Shown here piece by piece: positions 9,331 to 19,315 of a stretch of DNA of 64,000 nucleotides. Every line of letters starts with the position of its first letter. Position 1 is the first letter of the stretch. Location: contig CACZZO010000015.1 in assembly GCA_902785755.1 (NCBI GenBank), positions 18,880 through 82,879 on the forward strand, read 5' to 3'. The notes under the pieces are model-generated. The model was not told where the DNA came from, ran no database searches, and worked only from the letters and a program-made list of their open reading frames with translations. The position numbers were made by a program, and so were the translations under genes. Origin of the DNA: an uncultured Bacteroidia bacterium (GTDB lineage: Bacteria; Bacteroidota; Bacteroidia; Bacteroidales; F082).

Positions 9331-10083
9331 TTAGTCTATCAGTTGATTCTGAGCGAATTGCAATGCCTTTTCAAGATCTTCTTGCGTGTCGATTGACAGA
9401 CTTTCCTTTAGCGTGATGCCCATTCGGATACGCAAGCCGTTTTCCAGCCAACGCAATTGCTCCAACGACTCAGCCATTTCAAGCTTAGAAGGTTGCATTT
9501 CAGCGATTTGGCACAAAGTTTCGGTCTTGTAGGCATAAAGGCCGATATGCTTGTAGAACTCGCCCTTTTGCAGCCATTTGCCATGATCCAAATTGCGCAT
9601 AAAAGGTATGGGATTTCGGCTGAAATACAATGCGTTATCATCCTTGTCCATCACCACCTTCACCACATTGGGGCTGAATAGCTCATCCTCGTCCTCAATG
9701 CGTTTGGCCAAAGACGCTATTTGCGTATCATCACGACCAATTAAATCAATGACTTGGTTGATTTGGGCAGGGTCGATGAAAGGCTCGTCACCTTGTATAT
9801 TTACCACCGCATCATATTGGTCTTCAACCATATACAATGCTTCGCGGCAACGGTCGGTGCCGCTGCGATGGTTGGGGTCGGTCATCACATATTGGCCACC
9901 GAACTTCAAAACTTCGTCGGCAATACGAATGTCGTCGGTGGCTACCACGACAGCGTCTAATTTCGATTTCCAAGCCTGTTCCCAAACACGTTGGATCATC
10001 GTCTTTCCCTTAATCATTTGCAAAGGCTTGCTTGGGAAACGAGTCGAGGCGAAACGAGATGGTATGATTCCTATAACTTTCAT
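9331..10083 (-). CDS. kdsB: 3-deoxy-manno-octulosonate cytidylyltransferase
   Basis: Activates Kdo with CTP to give CMP-Kdo for lipid A core synthesis in the cytoplasm. The 250-residue protein has the nucleotide-binding start IGIIPSRFASTRFPSKPL, the substrate region RSGTDRCREA, and the motif VVNIQGDEPFI with the magnesium-binding Asp. Start MKVIGIIPS at 10083 matches the family; an ATG seven codons upstream adds nothing conserved. It is followed after one base by the SPOR gene. Its presence shows a Gram-negative, Kdo-containing envelope. Confidence 0.95.
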   Translation of the reverse strand: MKVIGIIPSRFASTRFPSKPLQMIKGKTMIQRVWEQAWKSKLDAVVVATDDIRIADEVLKFGGQYVMTDPNHRSGTDRCREALYMVEDQYDAVVNIQGDEPFIDPAQINQVIDLIGRDDTQIASLAKRIEDEDELFSPNVVKVVMDKDDNALYFSRNPIPFMRNLDHGKWLQKGEFYKHIGLYAYKTETLCQIAEMQPSKLEMAESLEQLRWLENGLRIRMGITLKESLSIDTQEDLEKALQFAQNQLID

Positions 10084-10135
10084 TTTCAAGTATTTATTTA
10101 TCAAGAATTAGAGAGAAAATCGCATGGCTTTACAG

Positions 10136-10747
10136 TCAGAACAATCCGTTGAGCGAGGCTTCGATTCTGTCGACCACCGTACTCAAGTCCTCGGGGTTTT
10201 CGAGGTCGATGTTGTCCGTGTCGACGATGAGCAGCTTGCCGTCGTTGTATTCGCTGATCCATTTCTCGTAACGCTCGTTGAGGTTGGTCAGGTAACTAAT
10301 GCTGATCGACTGCTCAAACTCGCGGTTACGCTTGGCGATGTGCCGAATCAATGTCGGCACCGAAGCGCGAAGGTAAATCAACAAGTCAGGCGGTTGGAGG
10401 AACTTCGTCATCAGCTCGAAAAGCGACTGATAGTTCTCATAATCACGGGTTTCCATCAGGCCCATAGAATAGAGGTTGGCTGCAAAGATGTAGGCATCCT
10501 CATAGATGGTGCGGTCTTGAATGACATCCTCGCCGCTCTTGCGAATGTCCATCACCTGACGGAAACGGCTGTTGAGGAAGAAGATCTGGATGTTGAACGA
10601 CCAGCGTTGCATGTCCTCGTAGAAACTGTCGAGATAGGGGTTGTGCGCCACCTCTTCATAGTGAGGTTTCCAGTTGAAATGCTTGGCCAAAAGCCCCGTG
10701 AGGGTCGTCTTGCCCGAGCCTATGTTGCCTGCTACTGCGATGTGCAT
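10136..10747 (-). CDS. Deoxynucleoside kinase (deoxyadenosine/deoxyguanosine kinase family)
   Basis: Phosphorylates deoxynucleosides for dNTP salvage. The 203-residue protein has the P-loop AGNIGSGKTTL (residues 6-16), the motif DRTIYEDAYIFA with the catalytic Glu/Asp-Arg region, and the LID motif RHIAKRNREFEQS typical of the dCK/dGK family. Substrate choice (dA, dG or dC) cannot be read from sequence. The gene lies 52 bases before kdsB and about 100 bases after the LptF/G permease gene, all on the same strand, so co-transcription is possible. Confidence 0.9.
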   Translation of the reverse strand: MHIAVAGNIGSGKTTLTGLLAKHFNWKPHYEEVAHNPYLDSFYEDMQRWSFNIQIFFLNSRFRQVMDIRKSGEDVIQDRTIYEDAYIFAANLYSMGLMETRDYENYQSLFELMTKFLQPPDLLIYLRASVPTLIRHIAKRNREFEQSISISYLTNLNERYEKWISEYNDGKLLIVDTDNIDLENPEDLSTVVDRIEASLNGLF

Positions 10748-10851
10748 AATACTTCAATTTTAGTTTTCCGAAAGAAGTGGCTAAAATAAGGAAAAGTCGG
10801 CAAAAGCAGCCTCTTTTTTTGAAGAAAAATAACAATGTGCTGAATATCACC

Positions 10852-11931
10852 TCATTTCGGTGCCTTCTTCAGCAGATAAATCCCTATTACAAAAAACAAG
10901 ATGTTGGGAATCCAAGCGGCGAGGGCGGGCGACAAGCCTCCCGAAATGGCAAACGACTTGGAAACCTGCATGAAAAGGATGTAGGAAAAGGCAATGGTGA
11001 TGCCAATGCCAAGGTGCATTCCGGTGCCGCCCCTCACCTTGCGACTCGACAAGGCCGCCCCGATGAGCGTGAGGATAATCACCGCCCCGGGAGCCGACAT
11101 GCGCTGGTGCATCTCCACCTCGTAGGCCTTCACCCCTTCAGAACCTTTTTCCTTCATGCTACGGATATGGTCGCGAAGCTCAAAATAGTTCATCTCCTCG
11201 AAATCCTCCTTCAACTTGTAAAGGTCTGTTGGATAAAGATTTATGATTGTGTCAAGATTTCGTCCTTTCAGTAGCATCTCGTTTTCTCCGTCAATATGCC
11301 GAATGGCATAAGGGTCGATGCGCCAACTGTTGATGGCCACGGTGTCATGGTAGAGAATATCCGACAACACCTTGTATTTCAATTCGTTGCCGTCATATTT
11401 CTCCCACGAGAACTTGTAACCGTATTGCTTGGCGATATTGAAACTCTCCACATATACAAACTCGTCTTTACCCATCTGGACATGCACATTGCGCCCCGCA
11501 CTCTGGCTCAACCTTTCCATATACTCGTCCTTGAAATTCCGCCGCACTTCGTTGCTCTTGGGAATCAGGAAGTTGCCAAAATACAATGACATGAGGGCGA
11601 TGCTCACCGCAGCCAGCATGTAGGGATAGAGGAAGCGCCAAAAGCTGATGCCACTGCTCAAAATGGCCACAATCTCAGTGCGTGCGGCCATCTTAGAAGT
11701 GAAAAACACCACAGCTATGAAGGCGAACAAGTGAATGAACAGGTTGATATAATAAGGTATGGACATGACATAATAATCCACCACCACACGTTGCCACGGC
11801 GCGTTGTGTTTCAGGAAACTGTCGATGTTTTCGGACACGTCGAAAATGATGACGACCACAATCAGCATCGAGATGGCGAAAAAAAACGTCCCGATGTACT
11901 TTTTGAAGATATATGCGTCTATTTTTCTCAT
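10852..11931 (-). CDS. LptF/LptG family permease (LPS export)
   Basis: Inner-membrane subunit of the lipopolysaccharide export ABC transporter. The 359-residue protein has the family pattern: three N-terminal membrane helices (YIFKKYIGTFFFAISMLIVV, then YYINLFIHLFAFIAVVFF and FLYPYMLAAVSIALMSLYFG), a periplasmic beta-jellyroll region of about 150 residues, and three C-terminal helices ending ILFFVIGIYLLKKAPK. Whether it is LptF or LptG cannot be decided. It starts immediately after the tgt stop codon (TAAATG), a coupling I recall from other Bacteroidota. LptB is not in the window. Confidence 0.9.
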   Translation of the reverse strand: MRKIDAYIFKKYIGTFFFAISMLIVVVIIFDVSENIDSFLKHNAPWQRVVVDYYVMSIPYYINLFIHLFAFIAVVFFTSKMAARTEIVAILSSGISFWRFLYPYMLAAVSIALMSLYFGNFLIPKSNEVRRNFKDEYMERLSQSAGRNVHVQMGKDEFVYVESFNIAKQYGYKFSWEKYDGNELKYKVLSDILYHDTVAINSWRIDPYAIRHIDGENEMLLKGRNLDTIINLYPTDLYKLKEDFEEMNYFELRDHIRSMKEKGSEGVKAYEVEMHQRMSAPGAVIILTLIGAALSSRKVRGGTGMHLGIGITIAFSYILFMQVSKSFAISGGLSPALAAWIPNILFFVIGIYLLKKAPK

Positions 11932-13062
<1,131 letters not shown>

Positions 13063-13109
13063 CGCTTTATTTTTGCGCAAAAATACGACTTTTTCCCCAA
13101 CATTTTTCC

Positions 13110-13117
13110 TATTTTTG
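13110..13117 (+). promoter_or_regulatory. Promoter -7 box of the glycosyltransferase gene
   Basis: TATTTTTG followed by CAA, 23 bases before the GTG start at 13140. It lies in the 77-base divergent region shared with tgt. Confidence 0.6.
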
Positions 13118-13139
13118 CAATCATTAAAAATCCGAAAAC

Positions 13140-14303
13140 GTGCATATCTTTTTTTCTTTCAATAGCCTAAGTTTCATCGTTTTAGTTGTGTTTGGCCTTT
13201 GTTGGGTCATCCAAATGCTCTATCATTGGGGCTTGTTTTCGAAGGTGGCCTTCTACAAAAGGAACGCCCGACCGAAACTCGACGAGGAGCTGGAACCCGT
13301 TTCCATTGTGCTCTGCGCCCGCAATGCCTATGAGTACCTTATTGAACTGATTCCTGTGCTGCTCAACCAGAACTACCCTGATTTTGAAATCGTTGTGGTG
13401 AACGACTGTTCCGACGACGACACCGAGGAATACTTGAAAAACCTTGAACGCTTGGAGCCAAGAATCAAGCCCGTGCAACTGAAGCAACACCTTAACTTCT
13501 TCAACGGCAAGAAGTTCCCGCTGTCGATGGGCATAAAATCGGCCAAGAACGACATTATCGTCCTCACCGACTTCAACTGTATGCCAGCCAACGACCAATG
13601 GCTGCGTAGCGTGGTGAACTGCTACAGCCACAATACGGAAATCGTCATTGGCTACAGTCCTTTCGTCCAAAAGAAAAGCACCCTGAACCGCCTCATGCGC
13701 TTCGATTCGCTCCAAAACGGACTGCTCTACCTTTCGGCGGCCCTCAACCGTCATGCCTTCATGGGTGTCGGCAGGAATCTTTCTTATCGTAAAGAGTTGT
13801 TTTACAGGAATAAAGGATTCATTTCCCATTACACGACTTCCGTCGGCGACGACGATCTTTTCATCAGCCAAGTGGCCACCAAAAAGAACACCGAGGTCTT
13901 GATTGACCCCGAAAATGCCATCCTCACCACCCCGACCGACAGCTTCCGCATTTGGATGCGACAAAAGAGTAGCCGCTACTCTACCGTGTCTAAATACAAC
14001 ATGAGGGCGCGTTTTTCGTTGAGCATGTTCCATGCCTCTGGGCTTTTGTTCTACTTATCCTTCATCGCTTTGCTTTTCATGCGCCCCGCTTTCAGCATCA
14101 CCAACGGAGCGGCACTCTACATCCCGATTTTGGCTGTTTTATTCCTTTTGCGCCTTGGTTCCCAATACATTATCTACAGCAAAGCCGCCAAGCACTTGGG
14201 CGAAAAGGGTCTGCTTGCTGGATTGGTTGCCTACGATTTCCTGTTTGCTTTCCTCTCGCCTTGGCTCAGGCTGATGGGGAGGATGAATGTGGGGAGAGAA
14301 TAA
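13140..14303 (+). CDS. Family 2 glycosyltransferase, membrane-anchored
   Basis: A 387-residue GT-A type glycosyltransferase. It has an N-terminal membrane helix (SFIVLVVFGLCWVIQMLYHW), the nucleotide-sugar domain VSIVLCARNAYEYL with EIVVVNDCSDDDTEEYL, a DxD-like LTDFNCMP, the acceptor motif GDDDLFIS, an RxxRW-like WMRQKSSRYST, and two or three C-terminal membrane helices. The start is GTG; the next ATG would remove the membrane anchor, and the -7 box at 13110 fits the GTG. It ends two bases before the convergent radical SAM gene. It probably acts in envelope polysaccharide or glycolipid synthesis; the substrate is unknown. Confidence 0.85.
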   Translation: MHIFFSFNSLSFIVLVVFGLCWVIQMLYHWGLFSKVAFYKRNARPKLDEELEPVSIVLCARNAYEYLIELIPVLLNQNYPDFEIVVVNDCSDDDTEEYLKNLERLEPRIKPVQLKQHLNFFNGKKFPLSMGIKSAKNDIIVLTDFNCMPANDQWLRSVVNCYSHNTEIVIGYSPFVQKKSTLNRLMRFDSLQNGLLYLSAALNRHAFMGVGRNLSYRKELFYRNKGFISHYTTSVGDDDLFISQVATKKNTEVLIDPENAILTTPTDSFRIWMRQKSSRYSTVSKYNMRARFSLSMFHASGLLFYLSFIALLFMRPAFSITNGAALYIPILAVLFLLRLGSQYIIYSKAAKHLGEKGLLAGLVAYDFLFAFLSPWLRLMGRMNVGRE

Positions 14304-14305
14304 GC

Positions 14306-15061
14306 CTACCCCTTAATCTGAATCAAAAACCCTTCGTCAATCAGGGGCTGCACCAAACGGCGCATTTCCTCCACGGTGAATTTCTGCAAACCTTCCTCGG
14401 GCGTGGGACGGTCGATGGTGTAGACCATCACTTCACGCGGCTTCAGGAGGCGCACAATGTCCATCCAGCCGTTCAATACTTCGGGGCTTGACGAATCAAA
14501 ATCCTTGCTTTTCAGGAACATGGTTTGCATGATGAAGTCGCCATTGAACTGCTTCAAAGCCTCCACTACCTTATTAATATCATAGCCCGACGCAGGATGG
14601 TTGATTTTCTCAACCAAGTCATTCGTCGGCGCATCGATTTTCATGGTCGGGTTGTCGACCTTGCGCAAAGCGTTGAACACTTCGGGCAAGTGTACCCGCG
14701 TGGCATTCGACAGCACCGTGATTTTCGAGTTGGGATAATATTGGTTGCGCAGCCGTATCGTGTCGTCAATGATTTGCGGAAACTCAGGGTTCAGTGTTGG
14801 CTCGCCATCGCCGCTAAAGGTGATGGAATCGATGTTGATTTGATTGGCTTGGCATTGTTTCAGTTTGGTTTCCAAGTCGTTGCGCACCTTTTCAGCCGAA
14901 GGCAATCGGGTGTCGTTGCGTCCGTCCTTGTTCCAGCCGCACTCGCAATAGATGCAATCAAAACTACAAATCTTGCCTTTTTCGGGCAGCAAATTAATGC
15001 CTAAGGAGTCGCCCAAGCGGCGACTCCTTATAGGTCCAAAAACAGTTTCTTCTCTGATCAT
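14306..15061 (-). CDS. Radical SAM protein (COG0731-like)
   Basis: A 251-residue radical SAM enzyme. The cluster motif is CSFDCIYC (CxxxCxxC), followed by the SAM-binding ITFSGDGEPTLNPEF. The start MIREETVFGPIRSRRLG is typical of a family found widely in Bacteroidota and related to TYW1-like proteins, but with no established reaction. No extra cysteine clusters or SPASM domain are visible. It begins eight bases after the rny stop codon on the same strand, so it probably belongs to the zapA-6S-rny transcription unit. Confidence 0.82.
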   Translation of the reverse strand: MIREETVFGPIRSRRLGDSLGINLLPEKGKICSFDCIYCECGWNKDGRNDTRLPSAEKVRNDLETKLKQCQANQINIDSITFSGDGEPTLNPEFPQIIDDTIRLRNQYYPNSKITVLSNATRVHLPEVFNALRKVDNPTMKIDAPTNDLVEKINHPASGYDINKVVEALKQFNGDFIMQTMFLKSKDFDSSSPEVLNGWMDIVRLLKPREVMVYTIDRPTPEEGLQKFTVEEMRRLVQPLIDEGFLIQIKG

Positions 15062-15069
15062 AATCGTGT

Positions 15070-16629
15070 TTACTTCGCATATTGCACGGCTCTCGTTTCG
15101 CGGATGACCGTAATCTTGATTTGGCCTGGATAAGTCATTTCGGTCTGGATTTGCTTCGAGAGGTCGTAGGCAATGCGGTCGGCATCTTGGTCGCTCACCT
15201 TGTCGGCACCCACAATGACGCGCAACTCGCGACCCGCTTGGATGGCGTAGGTCTTCACCACACCCGGATAAGACATGGCGATATCCTCCAACTTGTTGAG
15301 ACGCTGGATATAAGCCTCAACCACCTCGCGGCGGGCACCCGGACGCGCACCCGAAATGGCATCGCACACCTGCACGATGGGCGAAATCATGTTGTCCATC
15401 TCGATTTCCTCGTGGTGCGCACCGATGGCGTTGCAAATGTCGGGTTTCTCCTTCAGGCGCTCGGCCACCTTCATGCCAAGGATGGCGTGCGGCAGTTCTT
15501 CCTCATTTTCAGCCACTTTACCAATGTCGTGCAAGAGACCGGCGCGTTTGGCCGACTTCACGTTGAGGCCCAATTCAGCGGCCATCGTAGCGCAAAGTTT
15601 GGCCGTTTCGATGGAGTGTTGCAACAGGTTCTGGCCATAACTGGTACGATATTTCATGCGGCCAATCATCTTGATCAGTTCTGGGTTGAGGTTGTGGACA
15701 CCGAGGTCGATGGATGTGCGCTTGCCGGTTTCCATAATCTCTTGATCCACTTGCTTTTCCACCTTGTGAACCACTTCTTCGATACGGGCAGGATGGATAC
15801 GACCGTCGACGACCAATTTCTGCAAGGAAAGTTTGGCGATTTCGCGGCGGATGGGGTCGAAACCGGAGATGAGGATGGCATCGGGGCTGTCGTCGATGAT
15901 GATTTCCACGCCCGTGAGCGATTCGAGCGTGCGGATATTGCGGCCTTCGCGCCCGATGATACGACCCTTAATCTCGTCATTTTCAATGTTGAACACGCTC
16001 ACCGTATTCTCGATGGCCGTTTCAGAAGCCGTGCGCTGGATGGTTTCAAGCACAATCTTCTTGGCTGTTTGGGCCGCGCTCAGTTTGGCCTCCTCAGTCA
16101 CTTCCTTCACATAGACCATCGCGTCGGCCTGAGCCTCTTCCTTGATGAGTTCGATGAGTTGCTCCTTGGCATCCTTCGCCGAGAGGCCGGAAATGGTTTC
16201 CAATTTCTTCGCTTCTTCGTCGTAAATGCGGTCGAGATCGGCTTTTTTCTTGTTGAAGGTGTCGAGTTGGCCTTCCAATTTCTGTTGTGCAGCCTGCAAT
16301 TCCTTGGACTTGCGCTGCGCCTCTTCCATCTTCTTGTTGGCGTCTTGCTTCAGTTGGTTGATGCGGTTTTCGGCAGAGGCCAATTCGCGCTTGCGCTCGT
16401 CGCAGGCCTTTTCGTGTTCGTCCTTCATTTGGAGGAATTTCTCCTTGGCTTGCAAGATACGTTCTTTCTTGATGACTTCGGCCTTTTCCTTGGCCTCTTC
16501 AAGCAGGGCTGTTTCTTCTTTAGTGACCGCTTTTTTCAGCAGTGTGGAGGTGATAAAATACCCGACAGCCAAGCCCACCAAAAGGGCCGCAATCGGAAGA
16601 ATGATGTTTAATGCGTTGAGTAATAACAT
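15070..16629 (-). CDS. rny: Ribonuclease Y
   Basis: Membrane-anchored endoribonuclease involved in mRNA turnover. The 519-residue protein has one N-terminal membrane helix ([19 protein letters not shown]), a long coiled coil rich in Lys/Glu/Gln to about residue 200, a KH RNA-binding domain ([19 protein letters not shown]), and an HD phosphohydrolase domain with the metal motif [10 protein letters not shown] and GAHHEEIE. Length matches the family. The start MLLLNAL at 16629 directly precedes the membrane helix. An upstream extension of the frame would run into the 6S RNA and is rejected. Downstream is the radical SAM gene. Confidence 0.95.
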   Translation of the reverse strand: MLLLNALNIILPIAALLVGLAVGYFITSTLLKKAVTKEETALLEEAKEKAEVIKKERILQAKEKFLQMKDEHEKACDERKRELASAENRINQLKQDANKKMEEAQRKSKELQAAQQKLEGQLDTFNKKKADLDRIYDEEAKKLETISGLSAKDAKEQLIELIKEEAQADAMVYVKEVTEEAKLSAAQTAKKIVLETIQRTASETAIENTVSVFNIENDEIKGRIIGREGRNIRTLESLTGVEIIIDDSPDAILISGFDPIRREIAKLSLQKLVVDGRIHPARIEEVVHKVEKQVDQEIMETGKRTSIDLGVHNLNPELIKMIGRMKYRTSYGQNLLQHSIETAKLCATMAAELGLNVKSAKRAGLLHDIGKVAENEEELPHAILGMKVAERLKEKPDICNAIGAHHEEIEMDNMISPIVQVCDAISGARPGARREVVEAYIQRLNKLEDIAMSYPGVVKTYAIQAGRELRVIVGADKVSDQDADRIAYDLSKQIQTEMTYPGQIKITVIRETRAVQYAK

Positions 16630-16669
16630 TTTAAAAAACTCTGTTTTACCCGAAAATTGAGGAGGAAAC

Positions 16670-16868
16670 AAAAGGAACTGTCTGTCCGTTGGGATATGCG
16701 TAAACCCCAAAAGATACGCTTGTGGCCACCGCGTTGCGCAAACGTCCACCGGCACCAACGGTGCTTCCCCGAGGGGAATGAGGCCTGTTTTTACAGAGCG
16801 CGAGTAGACCGATTGATGTGTTTGATAGTGTTGAGTTTACCAAATGCGCTGAACAGACAGTTCCAGTC
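16670..16868 (-). ncRNA. ssrS: 6S RNA (Bacteroidales-type)
   Basis: The region between zapA and rny has no protein-coding potential but a strong closing stem: GGAACTGTCTGT (minus strand, 16864-16853) pairs perfectly with ACAGACAGTTCC (16685-16674). Inside is the region CATTCCCCTCGGGGAAGCAC, forming the central bulge and apical hairpin expected of 6S RNA, with the loops arranged symmetrically. 6S RNA mimics an open promoter and binds the housekeeping RNA polymerase in stationary phase. Location just downstream of zapA is the classic ssrS position. Exact ends are estimated to within several bases. Confidence 0.88.
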
Positions 16869-16898
16869 TTTCAAAGAACGTCCATGCCGAAGCGTGGA

Positions 16899-17198
16899 TT
16901 ATGCTTGTTCGCTCAGTAAGGCGTTCAGGTCGTGCAGTTTGTGTTCCAAGTTCTGATTGCGGTAGGTCAACTCGGAATCCATTTTGACGACGGAAGTGGC
17001 AAATTGCAAGGCCGTCATCGAGAGCAGGTCCTGCACGTCCTTGTAGGCGTAATGCGCCGAGTAGTATTTCACCCGCTCGTTGATGAGTTTGCCAGCCTTG
17101 CGGACGCTCTCTTCGTCAGCGCGGGCCACCGAGAGCCGGTAGGGCCTATCCAACAGAGTGATGTTTATCGTAATCTCATCCATCTCGCTGACGTTCAA
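16899..17198 (-). CDS. zapA: Cell division protein ZapA
   Basis: A 99-residue protein that bundles FtsZ filaments at the division ring. It has the ZapA N-terminal fold (ITINITLLDRPYRLSV, EESVRKAGKLINERV), then a C-terminal coiled coil (ELTYRNQNLEHKLHDLNAL). A second possible start, MDEITI, lies five codons in. It follows the small coiled-coil gene by nine bases and precedes 6S RNA, an arrangement also known in proteobacteria (zapA-ssrS). Confidence 0.9.
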   Translation of the reverse strand: MNVSEMDEITINITLLDRPYRLSVARADEESVRKAGKLINERVKYYSAHYAYKDVQDLLSMTALQFATSVVKMDSELTYRNQNLEHKLHDLNALLSEQA

Positions 17199-17207
17199 TT
17201 ATTTGAG

Positions 17208-17501
17208 TTATTCCTTACTGTTCAGAATCGAAACGCACCTGTCAATTTCCTTCACCAAATCCTTTATGAGCTTTCTACCTTCTTCTATTTCTCCCTCGTT
17301 GTCGAGTGCGTTAACAATTGTAGATTTATTTATTTTGTCCTGCAACTCCTCCGCCGCATGTCGCAACGCCAGATTTTCCCTGTCTAACGCTACGTTTTCC
17401 TCGGCGAGCCGCTTGTTTTCCGCTTCAAGCCGTTTCTTTTCATCAAGCAACTTCCTCAATTTCAACTCGATTTCAGATACTATGATGCTCAAGTCGGCCA
17501 T
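17208..17501 (-). CDS. Short coiled-coil protein, probable ZapB-like partner of ZapA
   Basis: About 97 residues, nearly all heptad-repeat coiled coil (LRKLLDEKKRLEAENKRLAE and onward), with no membrane segment. Start MADLSIIV at 17501 is preferred to an ATG nine codons upstream because it begins just before the helix. Its size, composition and position directly ahead of zapA suggest a division-ring bundling factor analogous to ZapB. This is by context, not by a recognised family signature. Confidence 0.75.
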   Translation of the reverse strand: MADLSIIVSEIELKLRKLLDEKKRLEAENKRLAEENVALDRENLALRHAAEELQDKINKSTIVNALDNEGEIEEGRKLIKDLVKEIDRCVSILNSKE

Positions 17502-17638
17502 CGCGCAAACGGTTTGGAATTGTGCCACAAAAATACGGAATTATATGTTACAGCACCCTTTTTGGCGAAAAAATTTTCCCCGATTTGTCGTGCATGGCTG
17601 AAAAAGCCGTAATTTTAGCGCATTAAATCTTCATCATT

Positions 17639-19204
17639 ATGAAAACAAAAATCGTGTTTATGACCCTTTTGACTGCAATGCTCGCCTCGTGCGCACCCAA
17701 GGAAACCACTTTAACCTTCATTGAAACCACCGACACGCATGGGCGTTACGACGAGTTCGCCAACGATGCTTACCTCATCAAACGGATGAAAACCGAATTG
17801 GGCGACAAACTGATTCTCTTGGACAACGGCGACAATGTGCAAGGCACGCCGTTCCAGTATTGCTCCAACCAAGATGCCGAGCATCCCAACCTCGTTTCCG
17901 AAGTGCTGAATTATTTCCCTTACGATGCGGTAGGCGTTGGCAACCACGACATTGAAGCAGGCCGCAAGGTGTTCGACCGACTCTATTCCGAGTTGAAAAT
18001 GCCCGTGGTTTGCGCCAATGTCATCGACGAAACGACCAGCGAGCCGTATTTCACTCCTTATATTATACTGAAACGCGACGGCTTCAAGATTGCCGTGCTG
18101 GGACTGCTTACGCCTTACGTCATCACTTGGGTGCCCGACCGACTGAGGCCCGGACTGCGCTTCGAGCAATTGGAGGCCGCCGCCGAAAAATGGGTGAAAA
18201 TCATCCAAGAAAAGGAACAGCCTGACTTGATGGTTGGCTTGTTCCACTCCGGCTGGGAGCCACAGATGCAAAACCTGCCGCCCGACCATCCTTTGGGTCG
18301 CGAAAACGCCACGAAATGGGTGGCCGAGAATGTGCCCGGCTTCGACCTCATCTTCTATGGCCACGACCACCGCGCCCGTGCCGAAAAAGTATTGAATATC
18401 AACGGAGAACCCGTTTATGTGCTCAATTCGGGCAATCGCGGCTATGGACTTGCTATGGCCGAAGTCACCTTGAAAAAAGGACAAAAGCCCCAAGTTACCT
18501 TTGAACTGAAGCCCACCGACGGCGAAGAGAAAGACGAAGCCTTCCTTGCCCTGCTCCAACCCTATTTGGACCGCGCCGAGGCTTACAAGCAGCGCGAGGT
18601 GGCCGAGTTGCCCGTCAGCATCAGCAGCGACGAGGTTTTCAGCGGGCCTTGCCTTTGGGTCGACGAAATCCATCGTTGCCAGTTTGAGACCGTCGAAGCC
18701 GAAGGCATCCACGCCGACATTTCGATGGCCGCGCCCCTCAGCGGAGGCAAGACCCTCGAAGCGGGAATGTTGAAAGTGAGCGACTTCTTCACTTGGTATC
18801 CTTTCGAGAACTCGTTGGCAGTCATGGCTTTGACGGGCAAGGAGGTGAAGAATTTCCTTGAATACGCCTACGAGATGAAAAGCCCGATTTACAATTTCGA
18901 CTGCGCTGCAGGCATCATTTATGAAGTGACCGACAAGAACCCGATGGGCAACAGAATCAAGATATTACGCATGGCCGACGGCACACCTTTCGATTTGGAG
19001 AAGACTTATAATGTGGTGATGAACTCCTACCGCTCGATGGGCGGCGGCAACCACCTAATGAACGGCCTCGGCTGGGCGCAAGAGGACATCAAGAACCACG
19101 TCGTTTGGCAAAGCGACCGCGATTTGCGCTCCCTCCTCATCGACTGGGCGGCGAAGAAAGGCGTGTTGGATAGCGTACCTTTGAACAGTTGGACTATAAA
19201 ATAA
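17639..19204 (+). CDS. 5'-nucleotidase/2',3'-cyclic phosphodiesterase lipoprotein
   Basis: A 521-residue lipoprotein: signal MKTKIVFMTLLTAMLASC with the lipobox Cys at residue 18. The N-terminal metallophosphoesterase domain has the motifs TDTHGRYDEF, LLDNGDNVQGTP, GNHDIE and GHDHRA, which bind two metals. The C-terminal 5'-nucleotidase domain includes LSGGKTLEAG and NSYRSMGGGNH, the substrate-stacking region. It probably releases phosphate from nucleotides or cyclic nucleotides at the cell surface or in the periplasm. It is divergent from the coiled-coil gene at 17501 and is followed by a palindromic repeat. Confidence 0.92.
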   Translation: MKTKIVFMTLLTAMLASCAPKETTLTFIETTDTHGRYDEFANDAYLIKRMKTELGDKLILLDNGDNVQGTPFQYCSNQDAEHPNLVSEVLNYFPYDAVGVGNHDIEAGRKVFDRLYSELKMPVVCANVIDETTSEPYFTPYIILKRDGFKIAVLGLLTPYVITWVPDRLRPGLRFEQLEAAAEKWVKIIQEKEQPDLMVGLFHSGWEPQMQNLPPDHPLGRENATKWVAENVPGFDLIFYGHDHRARAEKVLNINGEPVYVLNSGNRGYGLAMAEVTLKKGQKPQVTFELKPTDGEEKDEAFLALLQPYLDRAEAYKQREVAELPVSISSDEVFSGPCLWVDEIHRCQFETVEAEGIHADISMAAPLSGGKTLEAGMLKVSDFFTWYPFENSLAVMALTGKEVKNFLEYAYEMKSPIYNFDCAAGIIYEVTDKNPMGNRIKILRMADGTPFDLEKTYNVVMNSYRSMGGGNHLMNGLGWAQEDIKNHVVWQSDRDLRSLLIDWAAKKGVLDSVPLNSWTIK

Positions 19205-19207
19205 CCC

Positions 19208-19293
19208 GCTTCGCGTCACTGCGAGGCACGAAGCAGTCCAGACAGTTATCTTTTTCCCTGGATTGCTTCGTCGTTCCTCCTCGCAATGACGCA
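19208..19293. repeat. Palindromic extragenic repeat (GTCATTGCGAGG type)
   Basis: The left arm CGTCACTGCGAGGCACGAAG and the right arm CTTCGTCGTTCCTCCTCGCA form an imperfect inverted repeat of about 30 bases per arm, around a short loop. This sequence type occurs as dispersed palindromes in many bacterial phyla. It fills the space between the nucleotidase and DUF2851 genes. Confidence 0.8.
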
Positions 19294-19315
19294 AAGCGAC
19301 AACAAAACGCGACAA

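Noticed and set aside
15082..16611. 509-residue open frame opposite rny
   Set aside because: Antisense to a complete RNase Y gene; composition (His/Phe/Leu-rich) is typical of an antisense shadow.
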